This document shows, one piece after another, positions 17,022 through 27,151 of a DNA stretch of 64,000 nucleotides (positions are counted from its first letter, which is position 1; every line of letters starts with the position of its first letter). The stretch spans positions 1 through 64,000 of the forward strand of contig NZ_JXQI01000088.1 of the NCBI RefSeq assembly GCF_000834015.1, written 5' to 3'. This stretch comes from Prevotella pectinovora. GTDB taxonomy: Bacteria; Bacteroidota; Bacteroidia; Bacteroidales; Bacteroidaceae. Made by a program: the position numbers and the translations under genes. The notes under the pieces are model-generated. The model saw nothing but the letters and a program-made list of their open reading frames with translations. It was not told the DNA's origin and did no database searches.

Positions 17022-19688
17022 ATGACAAGCAAAACGATATTAGCATTCGCTGCCGCTGTGGCATTCGCCTCATGTGGACACAACGACACATTGGTGAAGA
17101 CAACGACACAGTCGCCACAGACCGACTATGCCGCTACCCTCATCGCCAACAACATAAAGGCTATGCCCAAAGGCTATAGCATCAGCATCGGAATAGCCGG
17201 CGACACCGTGGGGAAACCGGCAGAAGGATTCTCGCTGCAGCGCAAGGGAAAGAAAATCAGCATCATCGGCAACGATGCCTCGGGAGCCATCTACGGCGCC
17301 AACCGCCTCGTGGAATATTTCAGGATGAACAACTCCCTCGAAATACCCTACACCATCGTTGACGCACCCGAGATGAAGCTCCGCGGAGCATGCGTGGGAC
17401 TGCAGAAGACCGTGTATCTGCCTGGCCACAAAGTATATGAATACCCATATACGCCAGAGAATTTCCCGTGGTTCTACGACAAGGAGCTGTGGGTGAAATA
17501 CCTCGACATGCTCGCCGCCGACAATATGAACGCCGTGTTCCTGTGGAACGGCCACCCCTTCGCCTCGCTCGTGAAGCTCAAGGACTATCCCTTCGCACCC
17601 GAAGTAGACGACGCCACGATGCGGAAAAACCAGGAGATGTTCTCCTTCCTCACCCAGGAGGCAGGCAAGCGAGGCATACGCGTGATACAGATGTTCTACA
17701 ACATCATAGTGTCGAAACCTTTCGCCGACCACTACGGCATAAAGACACAAGACCGCAACCGCCCCATCACGCCGCTCATCGCCGACTACACACGCAAGAG
17801 CATAGCGGCATTCATAGAGAACTATCCCAATGTGGGCTTCCTGGTGTGTCTGGGAGAGGCGATGTCGGGAGTCGACAACGACATTAAATGGATGAACGAG
17901 ACCATCATTCCAGGCATCAAAGACGGACTGAAGGCTTCGGGACGCACCGACGAACCGCCAATTATCCTGAGATCACACGACACCGACGGACCGCGAGTGC
18001 TACACGAGGCGCTGCCGCTATACAAGAACATCTATACGATGAGCAAATACACCGGCGAGTCGCTCACCACCTATCAGCCACAAGGACCATGGGCTGAGAC
18101 CCACCGCCAGCTCGCCGCCGCAGCACCCGTGCATATCAGCAATGTGCATATCCTCGCCAACCTCGAACCGTGGCGATGGAGCTCACCGACGTTCATAGAG
18201 AAAACCGTGCAGGCGATGCACAACGTGCACCACGCCAACGGACTACATCTCTATCCGCAGGCGAACTACTGGGACTGGCCTTACACCGCCGACAAGCTGC
18301 CCGACGGAAAGAGGGAGCTGCAGATAGACCGCGACTGGATGTGGTATCAGGCATGGGGACGATACTCATGGAACTGCCACCGCGGAGAAGACAAGACATT
18401 CTGGAAGAAGACCCTGGCAGAATACTACGGCACCGACACGCTGACCGCCGGCCGCATCATAGAGGCGTATGACCAGAGTGGAGAGATAGCACCCAAGCTG
18501 CTGCGACGCTTCGGCATCACAGAGGGCAACCGCCAGTGTCTGCTGCTCGGAATGAAGATGAGCCAGCTCGTCAACCCATACAAATACACCATCTATCCGG
18601 GATTCTATGAGAGCTGCGGACCTACGGGCGAGAAACTCATAGAATATGTGGAGAAGGAATGGAAACACGAGAAACACGTTGGAGAACTGCCTCTCGACAT
18701 CGTGGACCAGTGTGTGGCACACGGTGAAAAGGCACAGGAGGCGCTGAAGGGACTCGCGGCAAGCGTGACGAAGAACAGGGACGAATTCCTCAGACTCGCC
18801 AACGACATCGACTGCTACAGCGACTTCGCCCGTTCGTTCCGCTACAAGGTGCTTGCCGCCGAGCAGGTGCTCAACTACAAATGGACGAAAGACGCCGGCT
18901 ATCTCAAGAAAGCCGTGCCGCTCCTCGAACAGAGCGACAGCTGCTATATGGCACTCGTGGACAAGACCCGCGACACATACTACAACGCCAACAGCATGCT
19001 CACCTCGCAGCGCCGCATCCCTGTGGGAGGCGACGGCGGAAAATACAGCACATGGCAGGAGATGATGCCCGTGTATCAGCAGGAACTCGACAACCTGAAG
19101 AAGAACATCGCCAGTCTCACATCCACCGACAAGACAGCCACACGCCGCGAGAACATCGCCAAGCTGAATGATGCGCTGACGGGCAAGGGCAACGCCAAGA
19201 AGGGCGAAGTGACGCTCCTGAGCGACTACCCCGTGGTGACGCTGAAGAAGGGCGCACGCCTCTTTGCCGGTCGCGATGAGGCTGTGGACACGCTGGCAAC
19301 AGAACTGCAGGGAATGAAGGCACTGGTGCTCAACCGCGACACGGCACGCATCAAGGGTATCTCGGTGGAGTTCACCGCCACGAAGCCTGTGAAACTCCTC
19401 GTGGGATTCTTCGTTGACGACCAGACAAAATTCGCCCGTCCGCCGAAGCTCGAAACCGACGCTACCGGAAACGAATACGGACAGGCAGAGCCAGTGATAA
19501 GCAACGCACTGATAATGACCACAATGCCGATAGCCAACATCCACGCCTACAGCTTCCCTGCCGGTCACCATGTGATAAACCTGCCCAAGGGAATAATAAT
19601 GGTGGCAGGATTCACTGACAGCGAGCTGAAGATACGCGACGCCAAACTCAACGGCGCAGGAACGGAAGTGGACTGGCTGTTCATGTAA
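17022..19688 (+). CDS. GH138-like alpha-galacturonidase (lipoprotein)
   Basis: The start at 17022 gives a lipoprotein signal (AAAVAFASC, lipobox cysteine about residue 16); the upstream ATG at 16965 only adds unrelated residues. Residues about 30-110 look like the GH20/GH67-type accessory domain (GAIYGANRLVEYF), followed by a TIM barrel (KLRGACVGLQKTVYLPG, YLDMLAADNMNAVFLW). Possible catalytic carboxylates are in CLGEAMSG (about 279) and NLEPWRW (about 383). I assign GH138 from the overall pattern and because BT0997 (GH138) neighbours BT0996 in the known RG-II locus, as this gene neighbours a BT0996-like fusion. A GH67- or GH115-like alpha-glucuronidase is the alternative. Confidence 0.6.
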   Translation: MTSKTILAFAAAVAFASCGHNDTLVKTTTQSPQTDYAATLIANNIKAMPKGYSISIGIAGDTVGKPAEGFSLQRKGKKISIIGNDASGAIYGANRLVEYFRMNNSLEIPYTIVDAPEMKLRGACVGLQKTVYLPGHKVYEYPYTPENFPWFYDKELWVKYLDMLAADNMNAVFLWNGHPFASLVKLKDYPFAPEVDDATMRKNQEMFSFLTQEAGKRGIRVIQMFYNIIVSKPFADHYGIKTQDRNRPITPLIADYTRKSIAAFIENYPNVGFLVCLGEAMSGVDNDIKWMNETIIPGIKDGLKASGRTDEPPIILRSHDTDGPRVLHEALPLYKNIYTMSKYTGESLTTYQPQGPWAETHRQLAAAAPVHISNVHILANLEPWRWSSPTFIEKTVQAMHNVHHANGLHLYPQANYWDWPYTADKLPDGKRELQIDRDWMWYQAWGRYSWNCHRGEDKTFWKKTLAEYYGTDTLTAGRIIEAYDQSGEIAPKLLRRFGITEGNRQCLLLGMKMSQLVNPYKYTIYPGFYESCGPTGEKLIEYVEKEWKHEKHVGELPLDIVDQCVAHGEKAQEALKGLAASVTKNRDEFLRLANDIDCYSDFARSFRYKVLAAEQVLNYKWTKDAGYLKKAVPLLEQSDSCYMALVDKTRDTYYNANSMLTSQRRIPVGGDGGKYSTWQEMMPVYQQELDNLKKNIASLTSTDKTATRRENIAKLNDALTGKGNAKKGEVTLLSDYPVVTLKKGARLFAGRDEAVDTLATELQGMKALVLNRDTARIKGISVEFTATKPVKLLVGFFVDDQTKFARPPKLETDATGNEYGQAEPVISNALIMTTMPIANIHAYSFPAGHHVINLPKGIIMVAGFTDSELKIRDAKLNGAGTEVDWLFM

Positions 19689-19755
19689 CCCCGACAAACG
19701 GCCATTGTACCCCCCCCAAACGGCAATCAGGCAAATATAGAATTCAAAACGGATT

Positions 19756-22700
19756 ATGAAACGAATATATCTTATAATATCTCTCTGTCTTCTGCTCACT
19801 GTCAGCGCAGCAGCCCAGCGCCGCGGCAAGCGCCGCACGGCAGCCAAGGCGGCGGCAGTGACGCAGCAGGAGATGCAGCGCATCTACGAGACCGTGAAGA
19901 CACCATACAAATACGGAATGGTGGTGGCACCGGCCGACAACGGCCACAAGATAGACTGTCCGACGGTGTTCCGCAAGGACGGCAAGTGGTTTATGACCTA
20001 CGTGTGCTACAACGGCAAAGGCGGCACTGACGGCAGAGGCTACGAGACATGGATTGCCACCAGCAGCGACCTGCTCCACTGGCAGACACTCGGCAGAGTG
20101 CTCGAATACGGAAGCGGCGACGAATGGGACAGAAACCAGCGCGGAGGATTCCCGGCGCTCGTAGACTACACCTGGGGCGGCTCCTATGAGATAGAGCGAT
20201 ACAAGGGACGCTACTGGATGACATACATCGGAGGAGAGGGCACCGGCTATGAGGCGGTGAACGCTCCGCTGAGCATCGGACTGGCCTCGACGAAGCTCGA
20301 CGTGACGAAGGCTCATCCTTGGGAGACGGCAGGCAAGCCGGTGATGTCTTACAAAGACAAGAACGCCCAGTGGTGGGAATACATGACACAGTATAAGAGC
20401 ACGGTGTATCGTGTGGACAAGAAACTCTTCGGCTATCCCTTCATGATGTATTACAACGCCGGAGGAAAAAATGCCACACATCCCAAAGGCGAGCGCATCG
20501 GAGTGGCTTTCTCACACGACATGAAGAAATGGACACGCTACAAGGCTAACCCCATCTTTGCCCACGACACCGACGGCACCATAACAGGCGACGCGCAGAT
20601 AGTGAAGATGGGAAACATCTACGTGATGTTCTATTTCTCTGCCTTCAACTCCACCCGCGAATACAACGCCTACAACACCTTCGCCGCAAGCCGCGACATG
20701 ATACACTGGTATGACTGGCAGGGAGCCGACCTCATCGTGCCGTCGAAACCATACGACGAGATGTTCGCCCACAAGAGCTATGTGGTGGAACACGACGGAG
20801 TGGTATATCATTTCTATTGCGCCGTGAACAACAGCGGACAGCGGGGCATCGCCGTGGCTACGAGCCGTCCGATGGGAAAGAGCGAAATCTCATTCCCGAC
20901 GCCGGACCCAGTGGGCAAACGCACCACTGTGGGCCTGAACGACAGTTGGCAGATAACCTTCGGTGGTGAGACCTTCACCAAAGACATACCCTTCAACCTC
21001 GACGACTATTACGGAGCGCTGCAGAAGGAACACGGCAACCTGCACGGCAAGGCGGTGTTCCGCAAATCGTTCACAGCTCCCGATCTGGAAGGCAAGGAGT
21101 ATTTCCTGAGATTCGAGGGAGTGGGCACATATTGCGACATACTGCTCAACGGCAAGAAGCTCGGCACCTACGACATCGGACGTACCACCGAGACGATAGA
21201 CATCACGCAGAGCGTGGCGAGGGGAAAGGAGAACAGTCTTGAGGTGCGCGTGTCGCATCCCAAAGGCATCACCGACATGCCGTGGGTATGCGGCGGATGC
21301 AGTTCGGAATGGGGATTCAGCGAGGGATCGCAGCCCTTCGGCATCTTCCGTCCGGTTGTGATGGAGATAACCGACAAGGTGCGCATAGAGCCGTTCGGAG
21401 TGCATGTGTGGTCTAACCAGGCATGCGACAGTATCTTCGTCGACACCGAGGTGAAGAACTATGGAGAGGAGGCAGCCACCTTCCAGTTGATAAACAAGCT
21501 CTCGGAGAAGAGCGGCAAGCAGACCCTGCGCCTGACCGACGAGGTGACGCTGCTGCCGGGAGAGGTGAAGACCGTGCGCCAGCAGGCAGCGATACAGAAT
21601 CCGCGGCGCTGGACGATGGAGAAACCATATCTCTACAACCTCAACACCATGATAAAGCGAGGCGGAAAGGCTACCGACGACCTGCTGACGCCGTTCGGAT
21701 TCCGCAGCATATCATGGCCGCTGACGAGAGGCGACGGCGACAAACGCTTCTTTCTCAACGGCAAACCGGAGTTCATCAACGGCGTGTGTGAGTATGAACA
21801 CCTGTTCGGACAGAGCCACGCCTTCAGCGACGAGCAGATAGAGGCGAGGATGAAGGAGGTGATGACCACGGGCTTCAACGCCTTCCGCGACGCACACCAG
21901 CCACACAACCTGCTCTACAAGAAGATAATCGACGAGAACGGCATACTGTGGTGGCCGCAGTTCTCGGCACATATATGGTATGACACGCCACAGTTCAAGG
22001 AGAGCTTCAAGCGCCACCTCATACAATGGGTGAAGGAGCGCCGCAACTCTCCGTCGGTAATCCTGTGGGGACTGCAGAACGAGAGCACCATACCGGCGGA
22101 ATTCGCCAAGGAATGCTCCGACATCATACGCCGCCTCGACCCCACATGCGGAACGCAGCGCCTCGTGACCACCTGCAACGGAGGCGAGGGGACAGACTGG
22201 AACGTGGTGCAGAACTGGAGCGGCACGTATGGCGGAAAGCTCGAAGACTACGCCAAGGAACTCTCGCGCGACGACCAGCTCCTCAACGGAGAATACGGTG
22301 CGTGGCGCACACTGGGCAACCACTCGGGAGAACGATATACGGAAGAGAAGCAGTGTGACATACTGGAGCGCAAGGTGCAGCTGGCAGAGAGCGTGAAGGA
22401 CAGTGTGTGCGGACAGTTCCTCTGGACCCTGCAGAGCCACGACAATCCCGGACGCCGACAGCCGGAGGAGGGCTTCAGGATGATAGACAAGGTGGGACCC
22501 TTCAACCACAAGGGACTGATATCCACATGGGAGCAGCCGGGCGACGCATTCTATATGTATAAGTCGCACTACGTGTCTGCCGACAAGGAACCGCTGGTGT
22601 ATATCGTGCCGGCGATACATATCGACAGCATCGGCGGAAAGAAAGAGGAGGGCGACAGTATGGCTGTGGCAACTCTCGACAGTGTGAGGGTTTACAGCAA

Positions 22701-23862
22701 CTGCGACCGTGTGACGCTGAGCTGCGGACAGTGGAGCCAGACCAAGGAGCGCGACGTGAAGGGCAACACCACGCTCTTCCGCTTCTATGGAGTGAAGGCG
22801 GGCGGCGACGCCCTCGTGGCACGCGGATACTGCAAAGACCGTCTGGTGAGCTGCGACTCTCTCGCCATGCCTTCGTATAACGCATGGAACGAGGATATCA
22901 TAAAGCCTGCCAACGGATACAACTACATAGCGCGCATAAACTGTGGCGGCGACGACTATGTGGACAGCTACGGACTGACCTGGCAGCAGGACAACAGCAG
23001 CTGGTCATCATCGTGGGGCGACGGGTTCAAGAAGGAGACCAGCCCCTATCAGGCGAGCCAGACGTATAATCCGCTGATGTTCGCATCGCCGCTCTTCCGC
23101 AGTTCGCGATTCGGCAGACACCGTCTGTCGTACACCATACCGGCGCAGCCCGGCGACTATCGCGTGGAACTCTATTTCATCGAGCCTTGGTGGGGCAGGG
23201 GAGAGTCGGCGACTACCGATTATGAGGGCTTGCGACTCTTTGATGTGGCGGTGAACGACACCACACGAATCCGCAACCTCGATCTCTGGGCACAGGCGCG
23301 CTACGGCAGACCATACAAGCGGGTGCTGAATGTTCACAACGAGGGCAAGGAGATACGTATCGACTTCCCGAAGGTGAATGCCGGACAGGCTGTCATCTCT
23401 GCCATCGCCGTGGCGACCGAAAACCACGACGTGAAGCCGGTGGAGAAGAAGCCGAAGAAGGAGAGCAAGACGATGTGGGCAGACTTCGAGAAAGAGACCT
23501 ATGCCGCCACACCCGACAGTCTGCTGCCGCCGAAGACCAGCAGTGCCATCACCGCAGAGGGAATCCTGCACAAGGGAACGATGACGTTTGAATACAACGT
23601 TGGTGTGGCAAAGGTGTATGCCCTGAGATTCCGCTACTACAATCCTGAGAAGGAGCGCACGCTCCACGTGAAGATAACCGACCTCAACGGTGTGGTATAC
23701 AAGGAAGACGACATCACCTTCGTGAAGACTCCGGAGAAGAAGACCAAGCGCCGCAACACGAGCATCACCACTGGTTCGCAGACCAATGCCGGCAGCTATA
23801 AGGTGACTCTCACGGGCGACGGCATCGACAGGATGCTCTTCGAGAAGCTGACGATAGAATAG
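19756..23862 (+). CDS. GH137-GH2 fusion enzyme (BT0996-like)
   Basis: A 1368-residue protein with a signal peptide (cleavage near SAAAQ). Residues about 35-375 form a five-bladed propeller of the GH43/GH137 sort (DGKWFMTYVCYNGKGG, GRYWMTYIGGEGTGY). Residues about 390-960 are a GH2 enzyme with the acid/base in GLQNE (E776) and the nucleophile in NGEYGA (E846). Residues about 1055-1222 are a malectin-like domain (ARINCGGDDY), and a beta-rich tail follows. The same order is known in BT0996, where GH137 is a beta-L-arabinofuranosidase and GH2 a beta-D-glucuronidase, both acting on RG-II side chains. Last gene of the operon; a strong terminator follows. Confidence 0.8.
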   Translation: MKRIYLIISLCLLLTVSAAAQRRGKRRTAAKAAAVTQQEMQRIYETVKTPYKYGMVVAPADNGHKIDCPTVFRKDGKWFMTYVCYNGKGGTDGRGYETWIATSSDLLHWQTLGRVLEYGSGDEWDRNQRGGFPALVDYTWGGSYEIERYKGRYWMTYIGGEGTGYEAVNAPLSIGLASTKLDVTKAHPWETAGKPVMSYKDKNAQWWEYMTQYKSTVYRVDKKLFGYPFMMYYNAGGKNATHPKGERIGVAFSHDMKKWTRYKANPIFAHDTDGTITGDAQIVKMGNIYVMFYFSAFNSTREYNAYNTFAASRDMIHWYDWQGADLIVPSKPYDEMFAHKSYVVEHDGVVYHFYCAVNNSGQRGIAVATSRPMGKSEISFPTPDPVGKRTTVGLNDSWQITFGGETFTKDIPFNLDDYYGALQKEHGNLHGKAVFRKSFTAPDLEGKEYFLRFEGVGTYCDILLNGKKLGTYDIGRTTETIDITQSVARGKENSLEVRVSHPKGITDMPWVCGGCSSEWGFSEGSQPFGIFRPVVMEITDKVRIEPFGVHVWSNQACDSIFVDTEVKNYGEEAATFQLINKLSEKSGKQTLRLTDEVTLLPGEVKTVRQQAAIQNPRRWTMEKPYLYNLNTMIKRGGKATDDLLTPFGFRSISWPLTRGDGDKRFFLNGKPEFINGVCEYEHLFGQSHAFSDEQIEARMKEVMTTGFNAFRDAHQPHNLLYKKIIDENGILWWPQFSAHIWYDTPQFKESFKRHLIQWVKERRNSPSVILWGLQNESTIPAEFAKECSDIIRRLDPTCGTQRLVTTCNGGEGTDWNVVQNWSGTYGGKLEDYAKELSRDDQLLNGEYGAWRTLGNHSGERYTEEKQCDILERKVQLAESVKDSVCGQFLWTLQSHDNPGRRQPEEGFRMIDKVGPFNHKGLISTWEQPGDAFYMYKSHYVSADKEPLVYIVPAIHIDSIGGKKEEGDSMAVATLDSVRVYSNCDRVTLSCGQWSQTKERDVKGNTTLFRFYGVKAGGDALVARGYCKDRLVSCDSLAMPSYNAWNEDIIKPANGYNYIARINCGGDDYVDSYGLTWQQDNSSWSSSWGDGFKKETSPYQASQTYNPLMFASPLFRSSRFGRHRLSYTIPAQPGDYRVELYFIEPWWGRGESATTDYEGLRLFDVAVNDTTRIRNLDLWAQARYGRPYKRVLNVHNEGKEIRIDFPKVNAGQAVISAIAVATENHDVKPVEKKPKKESKTMWADFEKETYAATPDSLLPPKTSSAITAEGILHKGTMTFEYNVGVAKVYALRFRYYNPEKERTLHVKITDLNGVVYKEDDITFVKTPEKKTKRRNTSITTGSQTNAGSYKVTLTGDGIDRMLFEKLTIE

Positions 23863-23894
23863 AATATCTGGGTGTGAAGAAGCACAGAAAACAG

Positions 23895-23960
23895 AATCGC
23901 TCAAACATTATGTCTTGAAAACAATATTGTTCAAAGCATAATGTTTGAGCGATTTTTTTG
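23895..23960 (+). terminator. Strong rho-independent terminator
   Basis: Perfect 18-bp arms (23895-23912 and 23937-23954) enclose an inner small palindrome and are followed by a T-run. It ends the MFS-GH78-GH138-GH137/GH2 operon. Confidence 0.9.
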
Positions 23961-24077
23961 TTTTTATTATCCCTAACAGGGCTTCAGGGCTTGTCCGGGT
24001 TTTGTCTTTCAGAAGAGCGACTTTATCACCAATGGGTTATAAGAACTTGATTTGTCTTTCAGAAGAGAGGTCTTGTC

Positions 24078-25139
24078 CTACAGCCTCTTGTCGATGCGGC
24101 AAAGCGGTTCGTTCTGTCCGCCCATCTCCTTTTTGTATCTCTCGTCGCCGCGACACATGTCGAAGTCTGCCACTCCCTCGTCAATCCATCTCTTCGAAGC
24201 CTCGAGTATGAGCAGGATGCCGGGAGAATAGCGGCTGAAAGAAGTGTCGATGGCGAGCTTCGGCATGAGCAGATGGTTGCGGTGGCGATACACTATCATG
24301 AATGCCGCCGGCCGGTCGTCGATATGCAGCACGTAGAGCTCCGCCGCATCGAGCGTCTTCAGACTGCGGTTGGCGCATCCCGAACGGGTTTCATACATAG
24401 CCTTGAGGCTGATGCCGATTTCAGACATAGCTCCCGTCTTGCGGTGGCGCCAAGCCATCTTGCGTCTCAGATAGAGTTTCCACAGACTGCGCATATATCC
24501 GTCGTCGGGCATTCCGCCCCGGCGATACACCTTCAGTTCCATCCTCTTGGAGTCGGTTTTCAGATGGTTGTATGCCTTGCGGATGTTCTTGTATATGTTC
24601 TTGTTGAGCGATGCCACATAATCCTCATGACTTTCAAATCCGTCGAGCGGCACATGATAGCTCGTGCGCTCCTTCAGTTCGCCGCCAATTCTCTTCATCA
24701 CGCCGGCGAAGGGAGCCGCCATAGGCACATCGGCAAAGCTGATCTTCATCCCCTTGAGTGCCGTCTCGATATATCCGGCGATGGCAGCCGTCATCTCCCC
24801 GTCCCACTCCCCTGTGTAGGGGCAGCAGATGTTGAGCACTCCCGCCACTCTGCATGAGGGAATCCTCACCTTCTTCGACAGTCGTGTCACCAGTGTGGGT
24901 ATGATGGCGAACGGTCTGCCGTCGAGTCTCACCAGATGGTAGCGCATCGCAGAGGCAAACTTGCCGAAGCCCCTGGTGGTGTGGCGGAACAGGAATTCGT
25001 TCCATTCGTAAGTCTGATAATATGTGTATTCAACGTATCTGACGCCGTTCTCCTCCGCTTTCCTGTCGAGCTCGGTCCATTCCGTTTTGATTTCGTTGAT
25101 ATCGTTGTGGCTGCTGAATGATAATAATTCTTTTGGCAT
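24078..25139 (-). CDS. GNAT/FemAB-like acyltransferase
   Basis: A 353-residue protein of the GNAT superfamily type often annotated as peptidoglycan-bridge or CelD-like acetyltransferase. The C-terminal half shows the acceptor-fold phrases HIDDRPAAFMIVYRHRN, DTSFSRYSPGILLILEASKR and DFDMCRGDERYKKEMG. No signal peptide or membrane segment is present, so it is probably cytoplasmic. It is alone on this strand between two glycosidase groups. The substrate is unknown; these proteins often modify cell-surface polysaccharide precursors. Confidence 0.75.
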   Translation of the reverse strand: MPKELLSFSSHNDINEIKTEWTELDRKAEENGVRYVEYTYYQTYEWNEFLFRHTTRGFGKFASAMRYHLVRLDGRPFAIIPTLVTRLSKKVRIPSCRVAGVLNICCPYTGEWDGEMTAAIAGYIETALKGMKISFADVPMAAPFAGVMKRIGGELKERTSYHVPLDGFESHEDYVASLNKNIYKNIRKAYNHLKTDSKRMELKVYRRGGMPDDGYMRSLWKLYLRRKMAWRHRKTGAMSEIGISLKAMYETRSGCANRSLKTLDAAELYVLHIDDRPAAFMIVYRHRNHLLMPKLAIDTSFSRYSPGILLILEASKRWIDEGVADFDMCRGDERYKKEMGGQNEPLCRIDKRL

Positions 25140-25219
25140 AGTGTGGTTTTGCTGATTGTACCCAAATGGTTTGATGACCGATTGGGACTTGATGATGTGT
25201 CATTTTTCGTAGGCAGGTG

Positions 25220-25227
25220 CAAAAGTA
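25220..25227 (-). promoter_or_regulatory. -7 promoter element (TACTTTTG)
   Basis: The minus strand reads TACTTTTG, about 80 bp before the start codon of the GNAT-like gene. Confidence 0.45.
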
Positions 25228-25519
25228 ATGAATAAAAACAGAATAATATGCAATATGTCCAAATAAGTGGCGGCGAAAATATTTCATCATCACTAAAAGG
25301 GCTGTCGTATCTCATATTTTACATGGGAGGAATGAAAATATGGACAACTTTTTGAAATGCCGGAAAAACTTCGTAAATTAGCGGCGAAAACAAAAAGAGC
25401 AGAATGGTTGGGAAACCCGAAACAGGGGGATGTGATATTTAGGGATTTCCATTTCGTGGCTTTGCGACTTTGAATCAGTTAAGAACCCAATTGTTTTTCA
25501 AAACATATAGATGACATTT
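25228..25519. other. Intergenic stretch between divergent genes
   Basis: About 290 bp of AT-rich sequence between the GNAT-like gene and GH29. I see no gene, no strong hairpin and no clear promoter pair for GH29. A motif like the MITE end (TGATGACCGATTGGG) occurs just outside, near 25170-25187. Confidence 0.5.
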
Positions 25520-27058
25520 ATGAAGAAAATCCACATCTTGTTGTCGGCATTGAGTCTGTCTGCTGCTGCACCCGCCACTTTGTCGGCACAAAACAATTTC
25601 CAGTTGGTTGAGGAGAGCGTGAGCAATCCGGACAACACACCGGCTCCCGTATATCCGGTGCCGAGCGACCGTCAGCTCAAATGGAACGAAACGGAATTCT
25701 ACGCTTTCTTCCACTACGGCATGAACACCTATACCAACCAGGAATGGGGGACAGGCATGGAGCGTGAGACAGTATTCGCACCGACACAGAAACCCGACCC
25801 GAAGCAGTGGCTTGAGGTGGCAAAGAAGGCTCATATGAAGGGTGGCATCGCCGTGGTGAAGCATCACGACGGCTTCTGCCTATGGCCTACAGCAACGACA
25901 GAGCACTGCACACGCAACTCTTCCGGCTACGGAAAGGATGTAGACATCCCGAAGGACTTTGCCGACGCCGCACGCGAGCTCAACATGAAATACGGCTTCT
26001 ATGTCTCTCCGTGGGACCTGTCGAGTCCGTATTGGGGCAAGAAAGACAGCAACGGCAACTATACCGACGAGTATGCAAGGCTCGTGTTCCTGCCTCAGTG
26101 TGCAGAGCTTGCACAGTATGGTAAAGACCAGTTTGAGATGTGGTTCGACGGCGCTACCGGTGGCGACTATGCAGGCGGTTATGGCAGCTACACCACTTCG
26201 GGGAAACGCACCATCGACAACTCGCAGACATACTACGACATTCCCAACCTCCGCGACTCTATCCACAATCTCCTTCCCGACGTCGTAATGTGGGGCGTTG
26301 GCGACGAGGTACGCTGGATAGGCAACGAGAACGGCTATTCAGGACAGACATGCTGGTCAATGGGCGACGGCGAGGCGGGCAGTGAATACGCATGGATGTG
26401 GGCAGCCGGCGAGAGCGACGCCAGATCTACAAAAGGCTGGTTCTGGGACTCAAACCTGGACAACGAGGTGAAGACTGCCGAGACTCTCTTCAAGATGTAT
26501 CTTGAGACAGTAGGCCGTAACGCCACCTTGCTGCTCAACCTCCCGCCAAATCGCGCCGGCCTTATCGACGACTCTGTTGCAGAACAGATGGAGGCACTCG
26601 GCGACTTGCTCGACAAGCGCCTCGGCACCGACCTCGCAAAGAGCGCTACCGTGACAGCCGACTGCACCCGCGAGGCTATGGGCAACGGCAACTACGAAGC
26701 CAGGAATCTGATTGACGGAAACAAAGACACATATTGGGCAACTCCCGACGGCAGTAAGAAGGCTGTCATCGAACTCAAGTGGGACACGCCGCAGACAGTG
26801 CGCTACGTTTCGCTCATGGAGTATATCAAGCTCGGACAGCGCATCAAGAAGTTTAAGATCGAGACAAGTGAAGACGGAGTGACATTCACCAAGCGCGGTG
26901 GCAATCAGGCAACGACAACCGTAGGCTACAAGCGCATCATCCCGCTCAACGGCTCAACGGCAGAATACTCTACAGACGGCTATATGGCAAAGGCTATACG
27001 CATCACCATCGAGAACTCAAGGTCTTGTCCGCTGCTCCACACAATAGAAGTGTTCTAA
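25520..27058 (+). CDS. GH29 alpha-L-fucosidase with C-terminal F5/8-type-C domain
   Basis: The start at 25520 gives a standard signal peptide (MKKIHILLSALSLSAAAPA, cleavage near LSAQ); 25511 is possible. The GH29 barrel (about 30-370) includes the substrate-binding HHDGFCLWPT and the nucleophile region FEMWFDGATGG. Residues about 375-512 (ARNLIDGNKDTYWATPDG, and the final CPLLHTIEVF) form a discoidin-like carbohydrate-binding domain. It releases terminal L-fucose, probably in the periplasm or at the surface. It is followed after about 90 bp by a secreted partner protein. Confidence 0.9.
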   Translation: MKKIHILLSALSLSAAAPATLSAQNNFQLVEESVSNPDNTPAPVYPVPSDRQLKWNETEFYAFFHYGMNTYTNQEWGTGMERETVFAPTQKPDPKQWLEVAKKAHMKGGIAVVKHHDGFCLWPTATTEHCTRNSSGYGKDVDIPKDFADAARELNMKYGFYVSPWDLSSPYWGKKDSNGNYTDEYARLVFLPQCAELAQYGKDQFEMWFDGATGGDYAGGYGSYTTSGKRTIDNSQTYYDIPNLRDSIHNLLPDVVMWGVGDEVRWIGNENGYSGQTCWSMGDGEAGSEYAWMWAAGESDARSTKGWFWDSNLDNEVKTAETLFKMYLETVGRNATLLLNLPPNRAGLIDDSVAEQMEALGDLLDKRLGTDLAKSATVTADCTREAMGNGNYEARNLIDGNKDTYWATPDGSKKAVIELKWDTPQTVRYVSLMEYIKLGQRIKKFKIETSEDGVTFTKRGGNQATTTVGYKRIIPLNGSTAEYSTDGYMAKAIRITIENSRSCPLLHTIEVF

Positions 27059-27084
27059 AACTGCACAGGCTGTCTCTGGAATAC

Positions 27085-27114
27085 TACATTAAAGCGGTAT
27101 AATGACCATTTTGG
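27085..27114 (+). repeat. Relic of the right end of the 183-bp MITE
   Basis: TACATTAAAGCGGTATAATG followed by ACCATTTTGG resembles the MITE right end with several changes. As at 4575, it lies in the leader of the following gene. Confidence 0.45.
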
Positions 27115-27151
27115 CTAATACTTATTCCATCAAGCAAAAAGCAAAGAAACA

